Shown here one piece after another: positions 12,589-25,300 of a DNA stretch of 64,000 nt. Where the stretch lies: NCBI RefSeq assembly GCF_020382885.2, contig NC_058496.1, forward strand, positions 7,804,501 through 7,868,500, given 5' to 3'. The notes under the pieces were generated by a model. That model searched no databases. It was not told the origin of the DNA and was given only the letters and a program-made list of their open reading frames with translations. Position 1 is the first letter of the stretch. Each line of letters opens with the position of its first letter. The translations under genes were made by a program, and so were the position numbers. Origin of the DNA: Scatophagus argus. Its lineage: Eukaryota; Chordata; Actinopteri; Scatophagidae.

Positions 12589-15500
12589 TTAGTTGGTATT
12601 CTCCTTCGTTGTGATGGTTACAAGCTGCTTGGCCGCCTTGGCAATGTCATAAGCACATTGGATGACCTGCTGGGTGACCAGCTGCATGTCCGGTCCCGGG
12701 CAGCCCTCTGAAGGCACCGCCTTCCTGCACTCGCTCTGAAGCCGGTACGCGCTGGAGGTCAACAAGCGCAGAGAGCCTCTCACAGTCTCCGAGCGTGGCT
12801 TCTGCAGAGGAAGGTTAAAATATCTTACTCATTTCTGCAAAGACAGGCGGTTTACCGCACATCCTTGAGAACCACACTGACCTCTGACAGCCCTGGACTC
12901 AAACTGGTCTGAACCTACTTTGGTTTGTCTTCCATACTGTTTTAATATACTCATACAGAACTGAGAATATGTTTAACACACAACATAATACATCAGGAAT
13001 TGCCACAACTGAAAATATTGATGTATTTGGACCTCAGTGTATTTGTACTTTGAAAGTAACAAATAGAAAACTATCTCACCTTTCTGTCAAAGTAACACAC
13101 ATTAAAACTTGTTTCCATACCTTGGGAAAGAGGGCAGCCATTTCTGTTACAGCCACATGTATTCTTTCTGAGCAGGGAATGAAGCTGTGAGGAGAATAAA
13201 TTTGTCAATCAGTTCAACATCATAAATTTATTGGCATTATAATAAATATCTGCTAAACAAAAGCTTTTACATGCAAGGCAACTTACAGAGTAAGGTGCTA
13301 TATAGTATTCACAACACACCGTGCGTTATCATCTTCAACACAACATGCTATTGAATGGACATTTTTAACAATCTAAGTTGAAGACACTTTTATTCTACAT
13401 CATAATTTATGTAGTAAAGATTATGGCGACACAGCAGGAACAACCATCATCCTGCAAAATGTGTTAGATCAAATACAATGAGTTCTAAAAACACTAAAAA
13501 TGTTAAAAAAAATGAAATAAGTCACGTTTTAAACTGAACACATCAAAGACGAAGAGATAGCTTGTTAGCAGGTGAGACGGCAGGAGGGAGATGAGGCAGA
13601 AACTGCGTGAGGGAGAGGAAAATTAAACTGTGCCTGGGAGGCAGGGACAGAGGCCAGAGTACCAGGAGGTGGGGTCAGGGGACCGGAGGCTGAGCGGCTG
13701 AAGGGGAGGGGGAGCCTTCTCAGCCCAGGGCACCAGAGTGCTGAAACATCCCAGGCTGTGCCTGAGCCGACGCACACCTTCGCGTTCACATGGTCTGCTG
13801 ACAGGGGTGAGGGACGGGGACGCCGAAAGAACATCATAACAGCGGAGCAGAGTGGAAGTAGAATGAGGGGGAAGAGTGAAGATAGCAGACAAAAAGGGGA
13901 AATGATAGGAGATAAACGCAACCAAACATAACAGAATAATGATGAATGTGAGAGTGACTTAAAAATAAAGGAAAGGAAATGGAAGAAGTGATGATCCTGA
14001 CAAAGATCCTTTTCTATTCAGATTCTGACCTGTCATGTTTGTTCTCCTGAGCAGCTCGCAGCAGCTCCTGGATATTCTTGGTGATCTGCTCAGTTTTGCG
14101 GATGACGTCCTCCGTGCTGGGAAGAGTGGGGTCCGACTCCATTTCCAGATCATCCAGCTCAGGGATAGAGCTGCCCTCCAGCCAGCCACTGGTCCTCAGC
14201 CTCGCTCTTCTGCAAGAACTGCAAAGGGAAATTCACAGGAAATCAGGTACTACTGCCAAAATCCCTGCGTACTGTTTTTACTCAAAAGGCAGCACATTAT
14301 TTCATTTCATCAAGGCGTCTTGTTGCCTCATAGTAGTGGATGGCGCTCTTACCCTGAATCATCCATCTCAGAGTCATTGAATGTGTTGTCATAGTCACTT
14401 TCTGGCATGCTGCTTTGCTTCTCTAATTTTGAGGCCTAGAAGGAAGAGATAAGGCAAAAATGTGTCTCGTGCAAGATGTCCCACGTCTGATGATATAAAC
14501 CAGAAACATCTGTTGTGAAATCAACAATTCCAAATGCTGCATGTCAAATTCATCAATCAAGGACAAACAGATATTGTAAAAATTATGCCTTTCTGTTTGC
14601 TGTGTGTCAAACAGGAATATAAACAAGTGAAAGTGATGCAGATGGTTGAACGAAACGAGCCAACAAAGCTATGAAGCAAGAGCACATAATCAATTTAAAG
14701 CATTCAATACAGGATTAGTGAAACAGATTATGCAGAATTCACATCTGAGATTATTCACATCAGTATGACAGAATCACTAATCGTGACTTTCTTGCTTGGG
14801 ATTTTCCTGATCTTCTTGGATCACTGGAGTGACTGTGATCATCATCAAATGTGACAATACTTTAATTTAGAAAACTTCCGAACTCCTGAAATAAGGATGG
14901 ATTGCTGACAAATAAAAAAGTCAATACTAATAACAAGCTATGCTGGGCTAGAAATATTACATCAAAACCATGACACACAAGCTTAGCTTATTAACCAAAC
15001 TAAAGGGAAGTAGAGCTCAGAGTGTCTTTGTATGATGAGGGGAAGTCAAGGTTCAGATGAGTTTACGAATCAAGCTCAGTCACACAGAACACAACTCTCA
15101 AGCGTTTCACACCAAGTAGAAATTCTTTACAAACAAAATCCTATCCTGTGCAGTGCAGATTGTGAAACGCATAAGCTTGCCTCAGGAAGTGTGGTTTGCA
15201 CATACATGTTTAGATGAATCTTTATTCTGCTTTACCAGCAGGTACAGATTTTCAGACTATAAATACCAGCAATTTGTCTGTCTACTGGTGGAAGTGAAAG
15301 CATGCTTTTGAAAGCCTGCTGTGCAATATGGCCAAGCATTTGTTAGAGACAAGGTCTGCAAAAAGGCCTGTCTTGATCCTGACAGCGTTTGAAATGAAAA
15401 ACAGTTCTACAACTCATGAGATATAAAATAAACATTTAAAAAGCCAATTCACAAAGTACTCGATTTGTTTCCCTTCTTTTTACAGACTGGTGGTTATTTT

Positions 15501-18500
15501 ATAAAAATGCTCACAAATTTTGCACAAAAAAACTTTTGGAGCAAAATAAGAAAGCATTTAAATTAGCGAGTGCTGCATCGCAAGCGCACCTTTCTGCTCA
15601 ACGTTCAGTGGCCAAGCGGAGGTTTTGCCTTTGCAAAACCACCCAATTCCACTTGTTTAGCTTCGCCATGAGGATGAAGCTGATGAAGGCAAGTATCTGA
15701 TGGTGAGGGCAGTTGGTGGAGGGGTGGCTCATGCAGCAGGGCAGAAAAGGAGCAGCATATAGGAGGACAAAAGGCAAGTGAGGCAAGGGGAGGAGGTAGG
15801 AATGGTAAAGGGCTCCGAGTGGCTTTGCTCTGTCCCACAAGACGTGGGCCCAGTGAGGATGTACTTAACCTTTTGAACGCTTTCGTCCTTCGACCAAGAC
15901 AGGGTGGATGGAAATGAGGGGAGGGATGAAGAGGTGGTCACAAAAGCTCCCCTTTCATTCTAAAGACAGGGTTCAAATCACATTTTAAGGACACAGATTC
16001 CTTAAATTAAAAGAGGACTGTTCAGTTCTGTTCAGACTGTTCTGTACAAAATAAAAAGTGAGATGAATTGTCCCAAAAGACTCCTCAAGCCAGTTGTGGT
16101 TTCATCAGATACTGTATGTTGGGAATGGAGTTGATGGAAAACTATATCTGTGCGATGACCATGACCATTAAGTTCAGGATTAGAAATTTCTATTCTTTGA
16201 GATGACTGAACTTAAGATAAATCAGTGCTGTGAGAAAGAGCTGTGTTGTTTTCACAGATCACAACCACGTCCTTTCAAAGCTCAGCGTCCTGGAAAAGAA
16301 AATATGATTGGAGAGCAGGGGAGTTAATCCATTGAGAGCAAAGTACCAGAAAACTATGATTCATAGGCTCAAATTCAGCTGCACAAATATGGGAATCAAA
16401 GGGGGAATTGAAACAGATGAGAAGATTGTGAGTTTGTGAAATTATCATGCATTACAAAAACACAGAGTATTTGTATGGTAGTTTTAATGCTTCATCAACA
16501 TAAAACACAGTACAAACCTACAAAGAATGTCAGAATCAGAACAGCATCTCCTTGAGTGTACAACTACGTTTTGTCTGACAAACAAACAGCACCCCAGTAC
16601 ACAACATATAAATGCAGGATAATGACTCATGTAATACTAATGAACATGTAATTCAGAAACGATGAGATATGACTGGCTGTGTCTAAACGCACGGCGTGGT
16701 GCTTTTTGATGACTCGTGTTTGATGCTGCAAAAAACTGTCCAGTGGCAAATGAGGAAGGGAAAACATTTTTAAAAAATGGTAGAGAGGAAGGTTTGCAGA
16801 CAGGGTGAAGACATGTGGGAAAGTCGTGGAAACAGAGCAGTAAAGAGGAAATGGCAAAGGAGAGCAGGGAACAGGTCTTACTTACATGAGGTGGGAAGGG
16901 TTGCAGGGTGGGGATACCCTCCTCTGGGTAGGGAGTTTCCCCTTTAGGGAGATAGGGCCTCAAGCCTGAGCCGGTCTCATACATAGACATGGGCCGACTG
17001 GCCCGCGCAGACTGCCGGCGTTTCAGGGCTGAGGGGCTGGAGGGGTCAGGATAGTCTGAACCGCTGGGGATCTGATAGATATTGGTTGTGACCTGCCGCC
17101 TGAGAGAGGTGTTCTCGCTTTGCAGAGATTGTAGCTGGAAGAGATGGTCAGCAACACACTAAGAGGTGCTCTCAGCAAAGCAAGCTTTGTTCCCTGTTCT
17201 GATCCGATTTATCTTTAAAGCATAACATGTCAGCCTTTATCAAACTGTTTCTCAAAATACTCACATTATACTTGGACAGCCTGCTACTGTCAGCCAAAGT
17301 TCTGCCATCGGGCAGGAATAAAGCACATCTTTGAAAGTATCGGACTATAAAATTTGAGAATCTACTCTTTGAATCTTTGTTATTCCCATGATATATAAAA
17401 ATCAGTCAATATTTGGATATTGCTCTTGATCACCAATTTAACAAAAATGAAGCTGCTTCAACGACTTCAAGAATGTCTTGGCTAAAATATAATTGACTCC
17501 ATCACTATCAAACTGACATTAAATGTGATCGTTACTGAACCTCCTAAAATCATAGGAACAACATGAATTTTGCTTTGCGAGGGATTTTCTCTTGGTCTGA
17601 AAAATGCAAAGCAAGTGATAAGAAAGCAGAAGATTGCTGGGTAGGTAAGCAACACAGGAGCAGTTCATATGAAGGATGTAGCCACAGTACAGACGGACTG
17701 AATTCAAGAATTATGGGAAGACAAGAGGCATCCAAGAATGAACAAAATCAGGAAGATTTTGTCAAGGATTCAACAGTTTGTGAAGGGAAAAAAAACAGCC
17801 TTAATTAATAAAACAACCTGCATTTAGTAAAAAGCAGTAAATCTTGTGTGTGGTTTAGTTTCTAACCACTGATTGAGTGACAATGTTGAGTTAAGGCTGT
17901 CATTCCAATTAAAGCTAAAAGAACTATATTCATAATATGGTGTGCATCTCCTCTGACTACTGCAATACGTCTTCACAAGCCCCATATCTTCCCTATCATC
18001 TTCATCTGAATGTGGTCTTCTTAGATAATCTGTTCAACCATGAGCTACCACAACACCACATTACATCATCAAAAACAATACAATACGCTACAGTGCTGTA
18101 CCTCTGCTGCAGGGGAGTGTCGCAAATGACCTCGTGTGCCCTCGTGAGTCACACAAACACAATCATAAGAGCAACAAATGATCTGCATGCTCCTTTCAAA
18201 CAGCCAAATTAAAGCAATTTTAACATAAAAAAAATAACTTTAAGCTTCAACATGCTTGGAACATCTGTGGCCAAAGGTGATCGTTTTCAGAATAGTCTGG
18301 GTTGAGTTGATTGCATACACTTTCACATCTATAAATCAGCACTTTGCTGTCACACAGTAACAGTATTTCAGGTTTATATCAGCTCCTTTCTCTGGAGTCT
18401 CTTATGAAATGTGACCACTTAAACAAACATGTCAAACAACAAACCACATGTGCTAAAGGAAATCATCCAAAAACATTCTATGCAGTAAACACAATATGTG

Positions 18501-21500
18501 ATGAAGCAAGGCACACATACAATTTCAGTTAGTCACTATGTACTATGAAGGGATTAAAAAACACTGTCAAATTACTTCATGCTTTTTCTTAAAACATGCT
18601 TGTTAGTAACATTAGACAGCTTAGCTTTAATTCTATATATTACAAAAAGAGGGACAAAACTGTTTTGTTGTTAACCGAAGTGAGGGTGCATTTCTTCCTT
18701 CTCAAATCCAGAAACAAACAAATGACCAAAAAAAGAAAAAGAAAGAAATTTCCAGTTTACATTCAAGCTTAGAAATTGAACATGCTGGCCAAAACAGAGG
18801 GTGGACCAGCAGGGCCTCACAGCAGCTTTATCTTGCAACAGAGCACTCGTGTTCAGATAGCTCGGCCCTCATTTACGACCCCCAGGCTGGACCTCCGTGC
18901 CAGAGAGCGATCGCGCTGCTGACCACTGTGGCCCCCCCTCAGTCCGGCACCTGGTGTTAGTGATCTTATTGGTGCAGCGCGGTGGATACCTTTTTCTGCA
19001 TCAGCCTCAGCTCCTCACTCAGGTTGCTGTTGGCTTTCATGAGGTGCTGGATCTTGGCTTCAGAGGCAGAGAGCGCGTTTTTCACCTCCATGTATTCATG
19101 CATAGTAATCGGGCCATCTGAGAGGTCAGAGTCCAGGCTCTGTTGGAGAGAGGGATTCAAAAGGTAAAGACAACTAGAGAGTGAGAAAGACAGACTGTGT
19201 CTTTCAGGGTTTTCATTTGTAAAAAGTGACACCACGATACCTTGGTCCGATCTCCTTTGCTCGAGGGGAGCTCTTGATCTGTATCCTCATCGGAGGCCAC
19301 ACTGTCGTAATCTGGCTGGTCGTTGTCCTGGCTGTCACTACAATGTCTGACAGCCACACTCTTCAAGAAAAATTCAACATTATCTGGAATAAAGGGACAC
19401 AGAGTGGAAGAGTTACTGTCTATCTGTGCTACACCTCAGAGTCCATAAGGTGTCCAAATGAAGTAACAATAAGATGCTGACCTTTGGGACTGGCTATTAA
19501 ATTCCCTTGCTGTCTGCGCTTAGCATCACTTAATATGTCAATCACAAGAGTTGCAAATTCATGTGCGTTAAATCTTGCAAGCTTCTGTCGTCCCTAAACG
19601 AGAAGAACAAAGACACTTCAGCGACAATCGAACATCCAAGCAAATATGCGCAGCAGGAAACAATAAAGCGTTTGGATGGGAGCTCCGTAAGGCCGACTCA
19701 CCTGGTTTCGTGTTGATGAGTACTCTGGATTCACCGGAAGGAAAGGCACCACGGTGGTCTCCGTAACCAGGGTGCTGTGATTCTGTGTAGCCAACCACAC
19801 TACAAATAAATGGATGAGAATGACCCCAATGGGGTTCAGTTTAGGGATAAGTACAGCTGCAACACCGACGGGGCTTTTCAAGCATCAGACAGAGAGACAA
19901 CACAACTTATACTGGATAATTTCACACTACCTGCATCGGTCTCTCGTCTGTCCACCTCGTCGTACACATCCATGGCCAGCTCCTCAAATAAATGATTACT
20001 TAGCTGCACGAAAATTAGGAAATGACACATCATCAGTCTTAAGACAAAGGGAGTGAAGAGGGCTCAGCACAGTGGCTCTGCAAGAATACTCACAGACTGC
20101 AGTTTCTTCTTCGCTGCCTTGGCCAGTTCTGATAAATCTAAACTGCTGCAAACAGACAACAACTTTTCATAAACATGTGCAGATGAATCGTTAGGTCGAC
20201 GTAATGCACATTTCGTTCTGAGAAGTACTTACATGTTCCTTATGCAAGAGAGAGCAAGGAAAAAGATCAAATTTATCATTTAAAGTGGAAAGAGCACAAT
20301 GACTGTTCAACAGTGGCTGCTCTGCTTGTTTGCAACTAAGAGTTGAAAGCGAGTGTTGTTTGGGACTATTGTTTGCAGCATTTTGAGCATGTCAGCTACT
20401 TCACTGGGTCTGTTTCCTCTTACACAGTTAACAGATGCTGCAGCAATCTGAACAGCGTGTCCAAACAGGTCCCACCACCGCCTCGCTCGACTCGCTTTGT
20501 AGCTCCATTCAAGTTAAACCCATTCACTCAGACACGCATTAATTCACAGACAAATCACTTAATATCCACTCGCATCATGTCAACTTTAAGCCTGCGCTCT
20601 CTTACCTGTCAGCCATCTGCGGTACAATGAAGTGCTGGCCATTTTTATGATCTGAAAGGAACAAGAATGCTCTGGATGACTGCCAACAACAACATCGATG
20701 CTTGAAAACATTTCTATTAAACATGAGTTAGTTATATCACAAGCACATTTAATACTATGAGCAGTTGTTTTTATCTACTTTAAAATCCACACAGGTGACT
20801 TCTATCGTCAGGTAGGTGGATTTTCAGCCGCTCCTCAGTCACTCAGTGTAACACCTTATTTGCAATGTCAAATGGATCTTTCACTTAAACAGCAAATGCA
20901 TGTATTCTTTGACACATTTCTTTGTGAACATCTGGGTATCTCGCTCGCTCCCTGCTTACCTGGTTTTCTCCCACACAGGTAGAAAGCAAGTCGATCAGTT
21001 AGCTCGTACTGAACTTCCACCAATCTATCCGCCAGCTCATGATGGCCAGCTTCCCTACAAAAGGACGTGTTAAAACACTATGTAACACTTCAAAGGGTCA
21101 GAGTTTTCAATTATAAACGATCACTGAAAAAAGTCTAACCTTGCAAAGTCGATGGGAGTTTTGCCATTGCTGTCAGGAGCTCCAGGATCTGCCCCATAAA
21201 CAGTTAACAGTTCAGCCTGAGATACTTGTCCTGCCTTTGCAGCTACATGCAAGGGAGTGTTCCCTTTTTCCTAGAGGAGAGGTTGAATAACGTGACAAGT
21301 GACATGACAATATGATGTCAAATCAACAAGAACAGTAAAGATGAAAAGTCTGGTTTTTTAATGTAGCTGGTGATTCTTACTGGGTGAAAGAAATTAGCTT
21401 GTGCTCCCAGTGACAGCAACCGCAAACAAGTCTCCAGATTCCCTGTGCGAACACTTGAGTGAAGTTGCTGGGGGGAGAACAACAAACTATTACTATCAAT

Positions 21501-24500
21501 TGATAAAGCAACACAAGAAGTCTTTGTTTCCATTTTCTCCTCACCTTGCTTAAATCCTTGGATGTCAAGCTGTCATCCTCCCGGCAAGGCATGCGATGGA
21601 CAAACGCCAGCATTTGATATTTGGCTTTTATAAACTCTGATTTGTTTGGACTTTTGGGACAACACGAAACACGGAGGTTCAGAAAGAAACAGGCAACTGA
21701 TGAGTCAGTGGCACATGATGAATATGGAAGTTCAACAATTAATTATTATTTTTTATTAAATTAACATCTAGTGAATGCAAATGACTCACTGCAGTTTGTC
21801 CTGAGGGTTGGCCTTGCGTTTTCCACTGATCACAGACGCAGGGTCCAGGAGAGAGTGCTCCCATATTGAATTTGCTCCATTGCTGTATAATGTTTGAACC
21901 ATCTAGGTTGAAAAAAAAGAAAAATACCTCTAAAATGTGTCCCATTGATTTAGATTGTAGAACGCTGACAACCTGTCAACATCCCCCTTCCTGAATTTTC
22001 TTTTTCAGGAGAAAATCAGTACAACTCAGTGGTGACAGATTAATCTTGAGCACGAATTTAAAACTGCAGTGTTACAAATTGTGCACCAGGATAACATGAT
22101 CTCCTGGCATCTTAGAAGACACTATTCAACGACTGGGAACTCATAAACTACAAAAAAAGACAAACATTTAATTTGCAGACAATATGCGGCTTTACAGAGG
22201 TTGATAAAAATATATATTTTTCCTGTATGGGGTTGTTACCTGTAGCTGCGTGGGAGGCCAGGGTGTGTGCGTCAGGTGGCGGACTTGTGAGCTGTGTCTG
22301 CCCAGACTTCGATGAACGCTGCAGCACTCATCGCAAATCAACACGCCCCTGTTCACCGAGGCCCAGCGAGGTTCTGAGAGGGAAGGAAAACAAAAAAAAA
22401 AGAAAACACAAAGTGAAAATCCTGACACTTGCAGAGATGTGAATCACAATGGATAAGAGATGTCATTCAGAGAGCAGCTATAAGCACAATGTTGTATCCC
22501 ACAGCTCTTGTAGGTTTGTATCAGCTCTAGCTTTATCTGTAGATAGAGAAGTCTGAGTCAGTTAGAAAGGCATCAGATATCATCTCCTCTCCTTACATTC
22601 AGTAACATTCAGTGATATACTACTGGAGCTCTTGGCACCCCACTTCTCTGTTCTTCGCTGACTTGAGTCCGGACCAAGAGAAACTCTTAGTTATGGTGTC
22701 ATAGCTATTAAAAACAGATGCTTAATGGCTACGGCGAGACATATTCCAAAGCTTTTGTTTTCGTCAACAATTCTCCAAAAAGACCTAAACCAACAATTAA
22801 TAAAACCTTCTAATAAGTAGTGTCTGTGTAGCCAGTAATGTCTTTAAAAGACATAATTGAGAACAAAACCTATTGGTTGTAGCATCATTAAATGGACTAT
22901 GCCATCGCCGCTAATTTTGAGTCAATCCCACAAACACAGTCCTGTTGTGGGAAAGTCAGTAAAACACCTTTGGAGTTTTACTGACTGACTGCCGCAGACA
23001 GGAAGCGAAATGCAGAAAGTCCTGAGAGACCAACAGATAAATTGTGGTGTGAGTGGTTAAGGTCTTTTCATGAGATCCTTTAACAGTAAGGAAAATAAAG
23101 AATGGTGCCAAATAAAGAAGTGCTTTGCTCAGACCATTGAAGCACCATTTAGGCTAAAGTAACATGAATACAACACTTAACACATTAACACAGTATAGTG
23201 CACAAATATTTCAGGTGGCTTTCAGACCACATGCAGACAAACACAATACAACAAGAAGAAAGAAAGAAAGAAAGAAAGATCCCTGCAGGCAATTACTCGG
23301 ATAATGATAATCAGCATTTAAGGACTTTTTGGCTCATGATTAAGGTGATACATTGTCTAAAAAGGAAGTGAGGTCTAGCAGTTGTAAGTTGAAGTACCTC
23401 GACCTTATTGTTGAGTAACAGCACAGCTTCCTCTTTCAAAACACAGTCAAAAATGACAGACAAATGTTATCAAGAATTTTACTGCAACATATTCAGGAAA
23501 TACACGGTGTTAGGAACGGAGACAGAGCGCACTTACAAGATACAGTATACACTGTGACCAAAATAACTACTTAACCTCAACCTATGCGGCTGACTTCACT
23601 TGTGTCACAGGGCTGTGCTGTCTGCAGTTCATACCAACACCAAAAATACTGTAAATTCACATGATTCACTCTGATAGCCAATAAACTGTTAAGCAGACCG
23701 AGTGTCTGGCACTCTGACAGGACAGACAGTGACAACCGTCTTAGCAACAGCTGAGGTGTAGGACGAACAGCTGCAGGGGTTGCTTGTCACATTCTGGCAC
23801 CTGGTACCCCAGTTTTCTGAGTCTCCTCCTAACTTACTCTCCTCCACCAAGACCTGAGAGATGGTGCTGACATGCCTCTTTCCTCAACAAGTGCTGCTAA
23901 ATTTAATACCACATCTTGAAACTCTAAAAATATTCACACCTAACAACTGGTAACAGTTGTGCGGAAGGGCAAGCTGCTGCAGAGACCTGAGGAGTTTAAC
24001 TATGCACAATGCTACAACTTGAGCAATGATGAATAATTACCATATTTGTTGTTTTTCTTTCTTTGTTTGTTTTACTTGTTTTTACTGTGGCTTAGGCAAT
24101 TAATCCAAGCAAGGATTTATTTTTAGTATTGTCTGGACTATTTTTAAAAATAATTCAGATTCTACTCTTACAGTATATCACGTACAATACATTGTGCTGC
24201 TGTTCTGCACTGAAAGCATGCGGCCTTCTCACTCAGCATCCTGTTTTGCTTCCTGTGCCTGCTGAAAAACATCACGTCATTTCTATATAAATGTACCTCA
24301 CACAATGCAACTGCCACACTCGTTCAGATTCCATTGAAATGTTTGACTACAAAAGCTTAATTCCATTTCCTCTCATCCCCAGTACAAAGTAAAAATCAGG
24401 TAGAAGATGCTGGTATTGGTCTGATGTCTTAAGAGGGACATGGGATTAAGTTGTCTTCAATATTTCATCTGGACTAACAAATCTGTCACTGCCTCCAATC

Positions 24501-25300
24501 ACAGTAGACAATACAGCAACTACTTCAATCTGACATCTGATTTTAGACTTTAGATCTGGGCTTAGGATGTCAGTTAATGTCAGTTTCAAAAAATGTATAT
24601 TTTTTTTATTTAATTGGCAGGATCAGTGATGGAACAATCCATTAACTGTCCTTTCATTCAGTCATTCCTCATCAACAAAGTTAATTAAGATCAGTTTTTC
24701 ATTTACAACATGGGCTTCTGTTTGACCACCGACATCTCTGGGTGGTGTAGAAAAAAGCACGATGACAGGAGACCACTGTGCCCACGGACTTTTTCTGAAT
24801 GGTGCCCTCTTCCTTGTTAGACTTCAAACATGACAGAGTTGGCAGAGCAGTTTCCTGCTCATCTGAGATAAGATTTCATAAGGAGGGAGTACATTTCGAA
24901 TTTGCTGGAAACGTCTGCAAGTCAGACATTATTTCCAATATAGATATTTTAGATAGAATTACACTGACATATATCAAAAAGGTCTCGCTGATTACAGTTC
25001 AGCTTCCTCAGCATCCTCAGTTATGACCAAAACGTTAGTGACCCGTCAACAAAACCAACAACTTGTCCAGTCTAGACAACAGTGCAGCCCCGCATATCTA
25101 ACTAACTGTAAAAGAAAGCAGCGTGGGCCAGCACCGATAATCTGATTGAACACATTAGGGTGAAGTGCAAGGCTTTGGATTACCAAACGTCAGTGAATTA
25201 ATAACGGCTAACAGCATAACACTGCAGGGAAGAACTGAATTTGCTTACCTGGAAGACTGCAATCAGCGCAGAGTTCGGTGTTTCGAAGGCGTTTAGACAT
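12589..25300 (-). CDS. git2: ARF GTPase-activating protein GIT2 (complete, 20 coding exons)
   Basis: Exons in transcript order: 25249-25300, 22240-22373, 21790-21902, 21545-21650, 21381-21467, 21140-21270, 20960-21054, 20606-20651, 20094-20145, 19931-20003, 19702-19799, 19482-19593, 19241-19383, 18990-19139, 16886-17134, 15870-15959, 14353-14435, 14030-14209, 13121-13184, 12589-12801. They give 756 residues; human GIT2 has about 759. In order: ArfGAP zinc finger (C11, C14, C31, C34; arginine finger R39), ankyrin repeats at about 135-230, Spa2-homology repeats at about 275-360, a leucine-rich coiled coil at about 415-480, a Ser/Pro-rich linker, and the C-terminal paxillin-binding four-helix domain from about 630. 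The end ITTKENTN marks GIT2, not GIT1. The protein inactivates ARFs and scaffolds PIX, PAK and paxillin at focal adhesions and endosomes. I45 of mammalian GIT2 is Ser here. Confidence 0.96.
18966..19139 (-). CDS. git2: Alternative end of git2: read-through exon for a short isoform
   Basis: If the donor after exon 14 (18990-19139) is not used, the frame continues for seven codons (VSTALHQ) and stops at 18966-18968. The product would be 471 residues, ending after the coiled coil and lacking the paxillin-binding domain. Mammals make a GIT2-short of, as I recall, the same length by a comparable event. A minus-strand ATTAAA at 18626-18631 could serve as its polyadenylation signal. The 200 bases after the stop are clearly more GC-rich than the rest of this intron, as expected of an exonic 3' UTR. 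This is inference without transcript evidence. Confidence 0.5.
   Translation of the reverse strand, partial: SLDSDLSDGPITMHEYMEVKNALSASEAKIQHLMKANSNLSEELRLMQKKVSTALHQ
20142..20145 (-). promoter_or_regulatory. Tandem NAGNAG splice acceptor in git2
   Basis: On the minus strand the acceptor before the exon at 20094-20145 reads TGCAGCAGTTTAG, so either of two AGs three bases apart can be used. The upstream AG gives ADSSLDLS, as in mammalian GIT2; the downstream AG drops one Ser. Both keep the frame. Confidence 0.6.
22374..25248 (-). other. git2 intron 1 (2.9 kb)
   Basis: This is the largest git2 intron. It contains an AAAG microsatellite (23254-23279) and otherwise unique AT-rich sequence. No exon, RNA gene or repeat family was recognised. 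Confidence 0.7.
23254..23279. repeat. AAAG microsatellite
   Basis: About six AAAG units inside git2 intron 1. Confidence 0.85.

Noticed and set aside
15598-15941. Long minus-strand frame running out of the git2 exon at 15870-15959
   Set aside because: The real exon ends at the donor at 15870, after which the family sequence continues in the exon at 14353-14435. The read-through part (VKYILTG...) is unlike GIT2 and has no conserved counterpart known to me.
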